The position numbers and the translations under genes are program-made. DNA of 64,000 nt, from the NCBI GenBank assembly GCA_019703815.1, contig AP023052.1:1550001-1614000 (forward strand), read 5' to 3'. Below, one piece after another: positions 1 to 9,709 of this stretch. Under the pieces are notes generated by a model. The model did not search any database, was not told the DNA's origin, and saw only the letters and a list, made by a program, of their open reading frames with translations. The stretch comes from Thaumasiovibrio occultus. GTDB lineage: Bacteria; Pseudomonadota; Gammaproteobacteria; Enterobacterales; Vibrionaceae. Numbering within the stretch: the stretch's first letter is position 1; each line of letters opens with the position of its first letter.

Positions 1-211
1 TAATGATGTGTTTGTGAAAACGTATCAGACCCACAATAAAAAATAACAAATTCCGAACGTGGTAAAAGCCCCATAGTGGCGACACCACAACGTTAATATC
101 ACCCGCATTTTTCTGGGTGAGTCAGTTTAGCATCGCGAAATATTGAGAATAAGATCTTACCTAGGAGTTGGAGGATCTTACACGCTGCTAGCTTGCACTA
201 AGGACGCAACC
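1..211. other. cobT upstream region
   Basis: No coding region is supported. Two small hairpins are visible: a GTGG/CCAC stem near 77-89 and TCACCC/GGGTGA near 108-129. I looked for the B12-box core of a cobalamin riboswitch and did not see one. A longer reading frame from a TTG at 143 runs into cobT, but its first 23 residues look like leader rather than protein. Confidence 0.4.
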
Positions 212-1255
212 ATGTTTCAGATCACCGCACCAGATATGGCGCGAGCGGATTTCATCCAACGAAAAATTGATAGTAAAACCAAGCCTCAAGGATCGCTCGG
301 CAAGTTAGAATCCGTTGCTTGGCAACTTGCGTTGTTACAGCAGACTGAAACGATTTCGGTAACTAACCCTCATATTCTGACATTCGCGGGTGATCATGGT
401 ATTAGCCGTCATGGATTAAGCATTGCTCCTAGCGAAGTCACCACCCAAATGGTGAATAATTTTTTAACGGGCGGCGCAGCCATTAACTGTTTTTGCCGGA
501 CCAATAATGTCAATTTAAGTGTGATTGACGCAGGAACAAAGCTTGAAGCTGAAGACCATCCTGATTTGATTAAACAACGTTTAGGCAATGGCACGTTAGA
601 TTTTACCGAGCAACCGGCGATGTCGATTCAAACTGTCCTTAAAGGTTTAGGTCTTGGTGCTCAGCAGGCTGTACGCGTTCACCAGACTGGTTGTAATGTG
701 ATTGGCTTTGGCGAAATGGGGATCTGTAACTCTTCAAGCGCGGCCGCTCTAATGGCGGCGACGTTGAAAATACCCGCGTCAGAGTGTGTGGGCTATGGTA
801 CGGGGATCTCGCCGGATCAATTACGTAAGAAAACAGCGCTGATCCAAGTCGCGCTTGATATTCACCAGTCACGTTTAACCTCACCGTTATCGATCTTGTC
901 GGTATTTGGCGGGTTTGAAATCGTGCAAATGGTGGGGGGAATGTTAAAAGCGGCTGAGCTGCAAATGACCATACTGGTTGATGGCTTTATTACCACCGCC
1001 GCCGCGTTAATGGCGTACGAGCTTTATCCTGAAGTGCTTCATTATTTTATCTTTTGTCATCAGTCAGAAGAGCAAGGACATCGCTTGATGTTAGAGCACC
1101 TAAAAGCGGATCCTATTTTGCATCTTGATTTACGCTTAGGCGAGGGAACGGGTGCGGCGTTGGCTGTTCCGCTATTGCGCGCCGCGTGTGAATTCTACAA
1201 TACCATGGCGACGTTTGATCAAGCCGGCGTTGAACCGGTTAACGGCGACACTTAA
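212..1255 (+). CDS. cobT: Nicotinate-nucleotide-dimethylbenzimidazole phosphoribosyltransferase
   Basis: CobT transfers the phosphoribosyl group of nicotinate mononucleotide to 5,6-dimethylbenzimidazole, giving alpha-ribazole phosphate for the lower ligand of cobalamin; it is cytosolic. The protein (347 aa) has the family start (KPxGSLGxLE near residues 25-35) and the C-terminal LGEGTGAA motif, whose Glu is the catalytic base in Salmonella CobT. I chose ATG 212 because AAGGA lies 7 nt upstream and family alignment begins there; an upstream TTG at 143 would add an atypical extension. The stop overlaps the cobS start by one base, so the two genes are probably translationally coupled. No cobU is in view; it may lie outside the window. 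Confidence 0.93.
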   Translation: MFQITAPDMARADFIQRKIDSKTKPQGSLGKLESVAWQLALLQQTETISVTNPHILTFAGDHGISRHGLSIAPSEVTTQMVNNFLTGGAAINCFCRTNNVNLSVIDAGTKLEAEDHPDLIKQRLGNGTLDFTEQPAMSIQTVLKGLGLGAQQAVRVHQTGCNVIGFGEMGICNSSSAAALMAATLKIPASECVGYGTGISPDQLRKKTALIQVALDIHQSRLTSPLSILSVFGGFEIVQMVGGMLKAAELQMTILVDGFITTAAALMAYELYPEVLHYFIFCHQSEEQGHRLMLEHLKADPILHLDLRLGEGTGAALAVPLLRAACEFYNTMATFDQAGVEPVNGDT

Positions 1256-2040
1256 TGTCACCGTTTCGTCAACAGCTTCATGTTCAGCGAGAGCTATTCT
1301 TGATTGCTCTCGCTTTTTTTACCCGCATCCCAATTCCAGCAAGCGTCGGCTACTCCAAAGAAAAACTCAATCAAGCCAATCGGTATTTCGGTTTGGTTGG
1401 AGTCGTTGTCGGCGTGATCAGCGCGGTGATTTTCTATTTGCTTGGCATGTTATTTCCGTCGACATTTTCTGTCGCTGGGGCGATGGTCGCGAGCTTATTG
1501 CTGACAGGCGCTTTTCACGAAGATGGCTTGGCTGATGTCTTTGATGGTTTTGGTGGCGGTTGGACTGTCGAGCAAAAACTTAACATCATGAAAGATTCGC
1601 GCCTCGGAACGTATGGGGCAGCGGCACTTTTCATGACGCTGGGAATGAAGTGGTGTCTCTTAGTAGCCATTGCCGACATCAGTATGATGCTCTGTGTACT
1701 CAGCTTAATTGCAGTGCATTGTACTAGCCGGATCGTCGCGGCAAGCTTAATTTTTAGTTACTCTTACGTGCAAGCCGATACCTTAAGTAAGGTTAAGCCG
1801 CTGGCGAACCAGCAATCACGCCAAGATCTATGCATTTTGCTGCTTTCTGGCGCGCCCTTGTTGCTGCTATTGCCGCTCTCAAGTGCCATCTGGTTAACGC
1901 TCGTTTTAATACTTTGTCGACAAGCATGTGGAATATGGTTCCAACGCCAACTTGGCGGCTACACCGGTGACTGTTTGGGGGCTACGCAGCAGGTCAGCGA
2001 ACTGTGCGGCTACGCCTGTATCTTAGCGACGTTGCGATAA
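1255..2040 (+). CDS. cobS: Adenosylcobinamide-GDP ribazoletransferase (cobalamin synthase)
   Basis: CobS is an integral inner-membrane enzyme that joins adenosylcobinamide-GDP to alpha-ribazole (phosphate), the last step of nucleotide-loop assembly of B12. The 261-aa protein shows the family hallmarks FFTRIP near residue 20, GAFHEDGLADVFDGFGGG near 82-99 (acidic metal-binding motif) and the KDSRLGTYG motif near 113-121, followed by several hydrophobic segments. Its ATG overlaps the cobT stop (TAATG), which fits coexpression with cobT. Confidence 0.93.
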   Translation: MSPFRQQLHVQRELFLIALAFFTRIPIPASVGYSKEKLNQANRYFGLVGVVVGVISAVIFYLLGMLFPSTFSVAGAMVASLLLTGAFHEDGLADVFDGFGGGWTVEQKLNIMKDSRLGTYGAAALFMTLGMKWCLLVAIADISMMLCVLSLIAVHCTSRIVAASLIFSYSYVQADTLSKVKPLANQQSRQDLCILLLSGAPLLLLLPLSSAIWLTLVLILCRQACGIWFQRQLGGYTGDCLGATQQVSELCGYACILATLR

Positions 2041-2179
2041 CTATTTGCAATAGCAATGTGCAATGGCAATGTCCGGTCGCTTTTCCACACAATTTTGACG
2101 CCAAGTTTGCGAGTATCATGGGCTAATTTGTTACTGTTTTCAGTACTGTAGTCAATACGCTGAGCGAAAAGGAACCCAA

Positions 2180-2710
2180 ATGAGACTAGCGACTATCGGC
2201 ATATTATGTAGCGCTTTGCCCTTATCCGCTGTGGCGAACCAAGATAATTGGGAGTTGGCCAGTGAGATCGGCGTTTACAGTTTGATTGGCTTTTCGCTCG
2301 CGAAACCGGCTTATCATCAAGATTGGCAAGGGTTTCAGCAGGCCGGGCTTAGCGTTGGCGTCGCCGGCGGGATTGGCCTGATCGGTAAATCTACCATTGA
2401 TGCCGAGCGGCCAGATAAAAGCGGCAACAATAGCTTTCCGTCCAACCACACCTCAACGGCGTTTGCGGCCGCCACATCCTTACATAAACGCTATGGCTGG
2501 GAATATGGCGTGCCTGCTTATGGCGTCGCGACACTTGTCGGTGTTGGTCGCGTTGAAGGGGAAAAGCATTACTGGCGCGATGTCGCGGCGGGTGCGGTGA
2601 TTGGTATTGCCTCAGGCTGGTTGCTCACCGATAAACTCGATGACAACAGCCAATTATGGCCTTGGGTGAGCAAAGACCAAGTCGGACTTTCTTATACCTA
2701 TCTCTGGTAA
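2180..2710 (+). CDS. Exported PAP2-family phosphatase
   Basis: Type-2 phosphatidic acid phosphatase superfamily, acting on lipid or polyprenyl phosphates at or outside the inner membrane. An N-terminal signal peptide (about residues 1-19, ending AVAN) precedes the three family motifs: KxxxxxxRP at 70-78, PSNH at 87-90 (commonly PSGH) and R124-x5-H130 followed by D134. At 176 aa it is short, with only a weakly hydrophobic body, more like the soluble periplasmic/outer-membrane-associated PAP2 subfamily than PgpB. AAAGGAA precedes ATG 2180. It could dephosphorylate undecaprenyl pyrophosphate, phosphatidylglycerophosphate or another substrate; sequence does not decide. Confidence 0.8.
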   Translation: MRLATIGILCSALPLSAVANQDNWELASEIGVYSLIGFSLAKPAYHQDWQGFQQAGLSVGVAGGIGLIGKSTIDAERPDKSGNNSFPSNHTSTAFAAATSLHKRYGWEYGVPAYGVATLVGVGRVEGEKHYWRDVAAGAVIGIASGWLLTDKLDDNSQLWPWVSKDQVGLSYTYLW

Positions 2711-2795
2711 TGAGTAATCACGCTTTAAAAGAAACCTTTGCCCAATACCAGTGTCTACACGATGTTGTTTTAATGGATTAACTAGGCAGTTTTGG

Positions 2796-3515
2796 ATGAT
2801 AAAATACATTACGGTGTCACTTTTTTTCGCGCTCACGGTAGCAGGTTATTTGCTGTATAACTATGGTCGCGCCTATTGGGTGCCCGTCTATAACAAATAT
2901 CATGGTTATCGCAGTGTCGAAGACGTTATTAACCAATACGGTGACGATGCCAGAGCGCGTTTGAGTAAACAATTCGAACAAGCGGGGGTCGCGTACCCAC
3001 CAAAACGGATAGCCTTACTCGCGGTGAAAGATGAGGCTAGTTTAGAGCTCTGGGCTGAACAAAACGAGCAGTGGATTGCGATCAGTCAGTATCCCGTGCT
3101 TGCTGCGAGTGGCGTAGCAGGGCCCAAACTGCGTGAAGGCGATCGCCAAGTACCCGAAGGGATCTACCAGATCATTGGGTTAAATCCTAACAGTGCTTAT
3201 CACTTATCGATGAAGTTGAACTATCCCAATCGCTTTGATCTGAAATGGGCGGAGAAAGAAGGGCGCAGCGAGCCGGGAACCAATATTTTTATTCACGGTA
3301 AAGCCTTGTCGATTGGCTGTTTAGCGATGGGCGATCCGGCGATTGAAGATCTGTTTACCTTGGTGCATGACACAGGTAAAGCGCAGGTGACCGTGATTAT
3401 TGCGCCAAGCGATCCGCGTAAAGCGTCGTTAGTGGCGCCACAAGACTCGCCCGAGTGGGTGAATGAGCTATACCGCACTATTTCCGAGCATTTTCTCGCG
3501 GTCAGCCCAGCTTAG
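2796..3515 (+). CDS. L,D-transpeptidase (YkuD) family protein, YafK-like
   Basis: Predicted cell-wall enzyme or anchoring factor of the YkuD fold, which uses a Cys nucleophile on peptidoglycan peptides. ATG 2796 gives 239 aa starting with a membrane/signal segment (residues 3-21). The catalytic region holds H167 (IHG) and S172-I-G-C175, the His and Cys of the fold; the usual HGC spacing is replaced by SIGCLAMGD as in YafK-type proteins. In E. coli the YafK relative (DpaA) detaches Braun lipoprotein from peptidoglycan, so hydrolase activity is as likely as transpeptidation. An upstream ATG at 2751 would add 15 residues and bury the signal; I reject it. Confidence 0.8.
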   Translation: MIKYITVSLFFALTVAGYLLYNYGRAYWVPVYNKYHGYRSVEDVINQYGDDARARLSKQFEQAGVAYPPKRIALLAVKDEASLELWAEQNEQWIAISQYPVLAASGVAGPKLREGDRQVPEGIYQIIGLNPNSAYHLSMKLNYPNRFDLKWAEKEGRSEPGTNIFIHGKALSIGCLAMGDPAIEDLFTLVHDTGKAQVTVIIAPSDPRKASLVAPQDSPEWVNELYRTISEHFLAVSPA

Positions 3516-3541
3516 CGTTTGCGCTGGTAAATTACGCATAT

Positions 3542-3573
3542 AAAAAAAGAGTCCCGTAAAAAGGACTCTTTTT
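3542..3573. terminator. Bidirectional intrinsic terminator
   Basis: AAAGAGTCC / GGACTCTTT stem with a 6-7 nt loop, a run of T on the right for the + transcript and a run of A on the left that serves the convergent minus-strand Nudix gene. A second perfect 8-bp hairpin (TTCTCGGT/ACCGAGAA, 3577-3594) follows directly. Confidence 0.88.
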
Positions 3574-3598
3574 ACTTTCTCGGTCTACCGAGAATCGC

Positions 3599-4000
3599 TT
3601 ACTTTACTTGCTGCGCTTGATGTAACGACTCAAGCACGATCCACGCTGCCTTTGAGGTGATGGCTTCATCAGCGGTAGACAAGAACTGCAGCTCTTCGAT
3701 CTCCGCATCTGGCGCTAGCTCGCCTTCAAAATCAGCAAAATAGCAGGTCAGCTGGACTTCAACGCCTTCCGCTTTACCATCGGCAGGGCCCGTAAAGGTA
3801 CCTGCGTAACGCAGACTATCAGAGCGTAATTCCACCGACAGCTCTTCTTTGATCTCACGGATCAGCGCCGCTTCATCACTTTCACCGGCTTCACGTTTAC
3901 CGCCAGGTAAATAAAACAGCGATTTTCCTTTGCTACGAACCGCGAGTAGCTTGCCATCTTGGATAGAGAGCCAAGCTAATTTATCGATAAGTTTTGTCAC
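3599..4000 (-). CDS. Nudix hydrolase
   Basis: Cytosolic Nudix-fold pyrophosphohydrolase of 133 aa, acting on a nucleoside-diphosphate-linked substrate that cannot be predicted. The Nudix box is clear: G34-x5-E40-x7-R48-E49-I-x-E52-E53, with Ser in place of the usual Gly after the EE pair. Length is that of a single-domain MutT-like protein. It is the last gene of a minus-strand group of three (with the DUF445 gene 47 bp upstream and the 117-aa unknown) and ends at the bidirectional terminator. Confidence 0.88.
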   Translation of the reverse strand: MTKLIDKLAWLSIQDGKLLAVRSKGKSLFYLPGGKREAGESDEAALIREIKEELSVELRSDSLRYAGTFTGPADGKAEGVEVQLTCYFADFEGELAPDAEIEELQFLSTADEAITSKAAWIVLESLHQAQQVK

Positions 4001-4047
4001 GTTACATCCTTACATTATGCGTTCTTGCATAAAGTGAAATGGGTGAG

Positions 4048-4752
4048 TTAAATGAAGTAGGCCGACAATACGCCAATCACACCACCGAAGACGCCGCCCC
4101 AGACAACCAACCAGCCTAAGTGCTCGCGGATCATGGTTTGCACCATCTCTTTCACCATTTGTGGGGTGAGCTCTTCTAGACGCTGCTCAATAATGGCTTC
4201 AATCTTGGTTTGGATTTCATCCATCATTTCTGGACGATCAAACTGCGCCATCAACGCCTGTTTCACGTCGCTTTGGTGAGTAAGATTTTGAATTTCGCTC
4301 TTCATCTTTTCAATGAAGGGTTGGCGCAGCGGCTCAAGCGCTTCTTGGCCACCAAACATCGCCAGCATGCCACCAAACGGCGAGTGATTGATCACCTCAA
4401 CCAGACCATCAAACGATGGTGACAAATCCACGTGCTCTAGCACTGGTGCTAAGTCAAACTCCTTGCCGCTGTCGAGTTCGCTTTGCAAGAAACGGTCGAT
4501 GTTTTGCTGATTGAAAAACTCAACCATCATCAGGTGTTTGATCGCCGCTTTAAATGCTTCAAACCGCGCAGGGATCACCCCTGAGCCATACAGCCCCGGC
4601 ACTTTCTCAAACAGCATATGGATAGCAAGCCAGTTGGTGATCGCGCCTGATAGCGCAAACAGGCCCGCGTATAGCACCCAAGTGTTGTCAATTGCGAGAC
4701 CTAAGCCAAACACGGCAAGGGCGATGATATTTGTTAGCAGGCTTTTATTCAC
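4048..4752 (-). CDS. DUF445 family membrane protein
   Basis: Predicted inner-membrane protein of 234 aa. Hydrophobic segments occur at about residues 7-45 (two helices) and at the C-terminus (about 213-234), separated by a long charged, probably cytoplasmic, alpha-helical domain. The segment TNWLAIHMLFE near 40-50 and the FEAFK/LMxxEFFN stretch are typical of DUF445. No biochemical role is established for the family to my knowledge. It lies 13 bp after the 117-aa gene and is probably cotranscribed with it. Confidence 0.75.
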   Translation of the reverse strand: MNKSLLTNIIALAVFGLGLAIDNTWVLYAGLFALSGAITNWLAIHMLFEKVPGLYGSGVIPARFEAFKAAIKHLMMVEFFNQQNIDRFLQSELDSGKEFDLAPVLEHVDLSPSFDGLVEVINHSPFGGMLAMFGGQEALEPLRQPFIEKMKSEIQNLTHQSDVKQALMAQFDRPEMMDEIQTKIEAIIEQRLEELTPQMVKEMVQTMIREHLGWLVVWGGVFGGVIGVLSAYFI

Positions 4753-4765
4753 GGCGTACTCTTTC

Positions 4766-5119
4766 TTACTTCAGTTTCTTTGGCTGTACCAGACGGATAC
4801 CCGCTGCGGCGTAGGTGTCTTTGTCTTTGATTTCAAATTGGCTATAGAAGAACCATGCGATGAACGCCATCATAGGATCGCCGTTGTTCATCACCCATTC
4901 CGCGTACTCTTGCATTTCGCCGTTATCATCTTCTTGCTCGAATACGTGGTAAATGCGCTCAACACCTTCAATTTCAGCAAGCGAGAATTGGCCACGTAGC
5001 GATTGTGCCGCCGCTGCGACTTCTTCATCATCACAGCCACTCAGCGCTTCAAGAATTTCCGCAACGCTGTTTTTTTCATTTAGTGCTTTTACCAGCACTT
5101 CAAATTCTGTTTGTTCCAT
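4766..5119 (-). CDS. Hypothetical acidic protein, 117 aa
   Basis: I do not recognise a domain. The protein is acidic and largely helical by composition, without signal peptide or membrane segment, with a Lys-rich C-terminus (KKLK). GAGGT-like bases precede the ATG, and the gene heads the minus-strand group with DUF445 and Nudix genes. The coding frame is clean over its whole length and spacing to its neighbour is operon-like, so I believe it is real; function unknown. Confidence 0.65.
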   Translation of the reverse strand: MEQTEFEVLVKALNEKNSVAEILEALSGCDDEEVAAAAQSLRGQFSLAEIEGVERIYHVFEQEDDNGEMQEYAEWVMNNGDPMMAFIAWFFYSQFEIKDKDTYAAAGIRLVQPKKLK

Positions 5120-5438
5120 AACTCACCTCATTGAGAAAACACGCATTTTATGGGCTGTCCACGGGGCATGCAATACGCCGTACACCGTTTGTCTAGCAAT
5201 ACGTCAGCAAGGTACTGACAACGTCGACAAAACTTTACTCAGTGTAATCCAGCGAAAATCAGAAATCGCTTTTCCAGCCCATCTCGCAATTTATCGGATG
5301 CCTTCATCTGTGCTCTTTCATCGCGCAAGTAAAATCGGCACCATTACGCACGTTTATCCGTAATGAAAGGCTTTAAATAATAAAGAATCAATACGGATAA
5401 AACCAAGCTAGGTAACCCGCAATAAGGATATTTTCGCT
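5120..5438. other. Divergent intergenic region upstream of the molR-yeh block
   Basis: Separates the minus-strand DUF445 group from the plus-strand DUF4132 operon, so it must carry promoters in both directions. No gene is convincing. The last 20 bases before the DUF4132 start carry AATAAGGATA, a leader shared with the next paralogue. Confidence 0.5.
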
Positions 5439-8400
5439 ATGTCTTCAGCCGACACATCGTCTTCGCAAACATTGTCATCACGCACGCTTACATCAGATAT
5501 CGCCACATTAAAACCCACTATCAAACTGGCCTTTGCTGCTTTTGGCAAGCTTCAAACCGGGCTTGATATGGCGATTGCCAATTACATTGCAACCGGGGAA
5601 GACGAGAACTGCTTAGCGGCTATCGAAGGGCTATCCGAGCAAGACAAGCTGTTATCGGGAAGAAGTCACGGCCAGTTTTGGATGTGCGAATTACCCGCCG
5701 GTTATAAAATCCGTCGAGAGGAGATCGGAAAGGCGTTTTATGCCTTGGTAAGTGCACCTATGATGGCTGATCTTGCCTTGGTGCGTCGACTGACTGATGT
5801 GTTGGTCGCAGCGAAAAATGATGATCAATTTAAGACACGGCATGACATTGCGACGCCAACCCGCTTTGACGTTCTCATGTGCCACCTCGGCCACGCCGTT
5901 CAAGATTACAACAATATGCACTTTGCGATTCCCGGTGAATCTTTTCAGTATCTGACCACGGATTGGCTAAGAGCGGTGGCCGAAGCGGAAGATGTCGACG
6001 CGGTGCAACTCTATCGCTCGTTATTAAGCGGTGAAGATCCTGAAGAGGTGGTGTTTTTCGCTAACAATTATCAGGTCCAATTTCATATCGGGGCTTGGCA
6101 TTACATTGCAACGCATACCGATTGGTCGCAAGAAGTGGGGCAAGCAAGCTTTGACGAAGCTTTTCCAGCGCTGAGCGATAAAGCCAAACAGTTTTTAATG
6201 CAGCAATTGGTTGAGTGTGATGATTTGTCGTTTGCCACACCGTATTTGATTGCAGGCGCCATAGGCAGTCACAAAGGTACGTTGAAAGCGGCACTCAACC
6301 TAGCACCAAAAGCAGATGGTGAAGGGATAGGTACTCTACTGGCAAATCAATACGCGACACTGTCACATCATCAGCGTCGTAAAGCCGTTCAGTTTATGGC
6401 GCGCTTAACCAATGGTGTGTCGCAGGCAGTTGAACTATTCACTACGTGGCAAGCGACGGAAAAAAACCAAGCGGTGAGCGCTGAAATCGATACGGCATTG
6501 CAAAACACCACGTTTGCCAAACTGGCGAAAGCGGCACAAACGAGCGCCAGCAAAAAAAATAGCAATGCGATAGATAACGGTGCAGAAGATCCTACAAAGG
6601 CTCTCACGATACCAAGCTATGTACCGATTGCGCGACATCAACCGTTATCGAATGCATTGCTTACCGCCTTTTGGGCCGCATATGAGGCACGTATTGCGCA
6701 GCTTACACACGATGTCGAAAACGCAGGAAGTGATGCCAAGGATCAACTGGCTTTTATTAAGAGGACATCGCGCGACAGCATTGACGATGCGCTTAACTAT
6801 TTAGCCACGGGCGAGGGTGATGCATCGCAAGCAGCGATTGAGATCATTCGCATGCTCGATATCAGCGAGCCATGGAGTTTTGTGCAGTGGGAGCGGCTAA
6901 CCTTAGCGCACAGCTATGATGTTACTGATGCATTAGACATGTTAGTTGATGATGCAACGTTTTGTGCCACGTTAGCGTCATACACAGAGATCACCGATCT
7001 ACGCCAGCTTTTCGATTACTACGCCACGCCAAACAGTAAGCCAAGTGACAACGTCATTGCGCGATTGCTATTTTCCGATGGGTACATCCGAGATCACGAC
7101 CGACTGGCGCGTGCATTCTCTCATCTCGCCGTTTGGCCTTTGTTAGTTGAGTATCCGACGCTGCTTGATGGCGTACTGCTGGGGGGCACTAGCTCTATTG
7201 CCCATCAATCACTTGCGCTCAAATTGCTACGCGATTTTCCGGCACTACCACATCAGTATAGTGAGCTGCTTTATGATATCGCCTTATCCGACAAGAAAAC
7301 GCTCAGACCGTTGGCGCAAGCGCTATTAATCCAGTTTGGGCTGGATCATACGCGTGTGATTGAGCAGCTCAAATCAAAGAAAAGTGAGCAACGCTTACAA
7401 GCTGCAAACTGGTTGAAAACGCAGGCGGATCCTGCCGCCATTAAACCTTTGGCTGCCGCGGTGAAAAAAGAAAAGCAAGAATTGGTTAAAGCGGCGCTGT
7501 TAAGTGCTTTAAACACCCTTGGCGAAGATATTTCCACTTATCTAACGCCGGCTAACTTATTAGCAGAAGCCAAAGCCGGGCTAAGCAAATCACTGCCCAA
7601 ATCCATGGCATGGTTTCCACTTGATAGCCTTCCAACATTGCAATTTCAAAACGGAGAAACCGTTGCCCAAGAAATACCACAATGGTGGGTGGTGCTCGCG
7701 GTTAAGCTAAAGCTGCCGGCAGGCAATGCCTTATTGCAGCAATACCTTTCGCTGTTAGCAAAAGAAAGCCAACACACTTTTAGCCGCTTTGTGTTCGAAG
7801 CCTTTGTCGCCTTTGACACGGAATGCCCGAGCGATGAAGAAGCGCACCAACACGCCAAGCAATGGATGGCAACTTATAATCCGAACCCAACGTACATTAA
7901 CGGTATTCAAGTCGCCTCGGGTAGCAATGAAGATGCTGAGAGTCTCTACCAAAGTTTCTTTAAGGAGAAAAAGCGCGACTATCGCAACTCTGCGATTAAA
8001 GACAAAGGGTTACTTTGTTTAATGCATGGCTTACCCGCCAGCGATGCACGCAACCTTGTCGCGACCTACATGAAAGCGCATCCGCTCAAGCGTCACCAAA
8101 TCGAAGCGATGCTCGAGGCCTTAGCGAGTCGCGACGAAAAGGTGATTGTTCAGTTTATTCTGTCTATTGCACGGCGCTATAAAACCCAAACGGTGCAAGA
8201 GCGCGCTCAGCAGTTAGTGCTCGATATTGCCGCGCGTAATCAATGGACGGCGCAAACCCTGGGCGATCGCACGATACCAGCATGCGGCTTTAGTGAAGTC
8301 GGTAAACAGGCTTCACTGACGTATGGTCAGCGTCATTTATCGCTCAAACTCACCGATGCTTTGAAGATTGAATTGCTGAACGAAGAAGGCAACCCACTTA

Positions 8401-9233
8401 AAGCTTTGCCGCAACCACGAGAAGCCGACAACGCTAGCGATATCAAAGAGGCCAAGAGTTGGTTTAACAACTGCAAGAAAGAGCTAAGACTAGTTGTGAA
8501 ACAGCAACCGCTGCGACTGAGCGAAGCGATGTACTTTAACCGTGTCTGGCCAGCAGGCGATTGGTTTGCTGACCTCTACCAACATCCGGTAATGAACACG
8601 CTACTGCAGCGCGTCGTATGGCAAGTTAATATCGACGGTAAGGCGGTGTATGTTCGTCCTGCAGAAGACGGTAGCTTCTTAACGGTTGATGATGACGAGC
8701 TGGATATCAGCCAGGCTCAAACCGTGCAGATTGCCACGGTCAACACACTTTCGAAAAGCGATCTGAAGCGTTGGAAGGCCCATTTTAAGCAATACAAACT
8801 CAAACCTTTGCTGGAGCAGTTTGAACTGCCCAAGCTGGATCTGACTGAGATCGCCAACGATGCGGTACAGTTTGATCATTACGACGGCCAGCTGTGTGAC
8901 AGTCATACGCTAGATAACACCCTGACGAAGTTAGGTTATGAGAGGGGGATTATTCGCGATAAGGGCAGATTCTATGACTACACCAAAGCATTTGCCGAGA
9001 GCGGCTACCGCGCGGTGTTTACCTTTAGCGGCAATATTGTGCAAAAAGAGCAGATCACCGTCGCTATCCACCATATCGCGTTAATTGAAACAGGGGAGAA
9101 CAGTTATGATGACCCTCTACGATTGGATCAACTTCCCGCCAGCATCGTTAATGCGTTGGCGCTTGATTACGAGAAAGTCGCCGCTAAGTGTACTTTCGAT
9201 CCGAACTGGCGCTCTAAGCTCAATAAAATATAG
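5439..9233 (+). CDS. molR: DUF4132 domain protein, MolR-like (first paralogue)
   Basis: Very large cytosolic protein (1264 aa) of unknown activity. Residues about 1-900 are mainly helical and Leu/Ala-rich with HEAT-like repeats (for example PLAQALLIQFG and the KSKKSEQRLQAANWLK stretch near 640-660). The conserved DUF4132 segment begins around residue 935 at LGDRTIPACGF and continues through the KALPQPR motif, ending in a domain with GYERG and YTKAFAESGYRAVF. No membrane segment. Gene order matches enteric molR-yehI-yehL-yehM-yehP-yehQ; in E. coli K-12 molR is broken, here it is intact. MolR was once linked to molybdate regulation, but no mechanism is established. Start chosen at ATG 5439 after AATAAGGA. 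Confidence 0.82.
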   Translation: MSSADTSSSQTLSSRTLTSDIATLKPTIKLAFAAFGKLQTGLDMAIANYIATGEDENCLAAIEGLSEQDKLLSGRSHGQFWMCELPAGYKIRREEIGKAFYALVSAPMMADLALVRRLTDVLVAAKNDDQFKTRHDIATPTRFDVLMCHLGHAVQDYNNMHFAIPGESFQYLTTDWLRAVAEAEDVDAVQLYRSLLSGEDPEEVVFFANNYQVQFHIGAWHYIATHTDWSQEVGQASFDEAFPALSDKAKQFLMQQLVECDDLSFATPYLIAGAIGSHKGTLKAALNLAPKADGEGIGTLLANQYATLSHHQRRKAVQFMARLTNGVSQAVELFTTWQATEKNQAVSAEIDTALQNTTFAKLAKAAQTSASKKNSNAIDNGAEDPTKALTIPSYVPIARHQPLSNALLTAFWAAYEARIAQLTHDVENAGSDAKDQLAFIKRTSRDSIDDALNYLATGEGDASQAAIEIIRMLDISEPWSFVQWERLTLAHSYDVTDALDMLVDDATFCATLASYTEITDLRQLFDYYATPNSKPSDNVIARLLFSDGYIRDHDRLARAFSHLAVWPLLVEYPTLLDGVLLGGTSSIAHQSLALKLLRDFPALPHQYSELLYDIALSDKKTLRPLAQALLIQFGLDHTRVIEQLKSKKSEQRLQAANWLKTQADPAAIKPLAAAVKKEKQELVKAALLSALNTLGEDISTYLTPANLLAEAKAGLSKSLPKSMAWFPLDSLPTLQFQNGETVAQEIPQWWVVLAVKLKLPAGNALLQQYLSLLAKESQHTFSRFVFEAFVAFDTECPSDEEAHQHAKQWMATYNPNPTYINGIQVASGSNEDAESLYQSFFKEKKRDYRNSAIKDKGLLCLMHGLPASDARNLVATYMKAHPLKRHQIEAMLEALASRDEKVIVQFILSIARRYKTQTVQERAQQLVLDIAARNQWTAQTLGDRTIPACGFSEVGKQASLTYGQRHLSLKLTDALKIELLNEEGNPLKALPQPREADNASDIKEAKSWFNNCKKELRLVVKQQPLRLSEAMYFNRVWPAGDWFADLYQHPVMNTLLQRVVWQVNIDGKAVYVRPAEDGSFLTVDDDELDISQAQTVQIATVNTLSKSDLKRWKAHFKQYKLKPLLEQFELPKLDLTEIANDAVQFDHYDGQLCDSHTLDNTLTKLGYERGIIRDKGRFYDYTKAFAESGYRAVFTFSGNIVQKEQITVAIHHIALIETGENSYDDPLRLDQLPASIVNALALDYEKVAAKCTFDPNWRSKLNKI

Positions 9234-9709
9234 CTAGTATCCATGTTTCTCCCCATGTTTCATCACGGGGTGAACAGTGCGGCTTGAGAGGGCCGCACTA
9301 CGAACGTTATGAATAGTTTTGCAATAATCATGCAAATCAGCAGGTGATATTGAGCGCGTTCAACCTAAAAATAACCCGTTGATAACGTAACGAATAAAAG
9401 CCATCTCAAGCAAGGCTCTCACTGCCTTTGTCGTTCAGCAATGTCAAATTAGGATGAAAGATCCGTGCAAAGCGTTATCAGGCTTCTTACTGGCGCGAAA
9501 AATGACTGAAACTAAAATGTAATAAACAAAATAGTGAATAAAAATTCTTCAATACATCTCTCAATTCACTACATCACTTCCTAATTCACACTTCAATCAA
9601 GAGTACCGCACTGGCAAAATCGCTTTCTGTATTACTTTGATTTCTGTTGGCTAAGCGTTTGTTGTAGGTAATACACAAAACATATATCGATAATAAGGAT
9701 AATTACACT
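9234..9709. other. Intergenic region between the two DUF4132 genes
   Basis: No gene is supported. A perfect 8-bp hairpin AGTGCGGC/GCCGCACT (9276-9299) follows the first gene, preceded by a CCCC/GGGG stem; neither has a clear T run. The downstream half is AT-rich and ends with an AATAAGGATAA leader, so the second gene may have its own promoter. Confidence 0.5.

Noticed and set aside
1-211. Cobalamin riboswitch before cobT
   Set aside because: No B12 box or the conserved long-range core could be seen; only small unrelated hairpins.
4953-5363. Plus-strand frame of 136 codons
   Set aside because: It runs antisense through the 117-aa gene and has no ribosome site or family signal.
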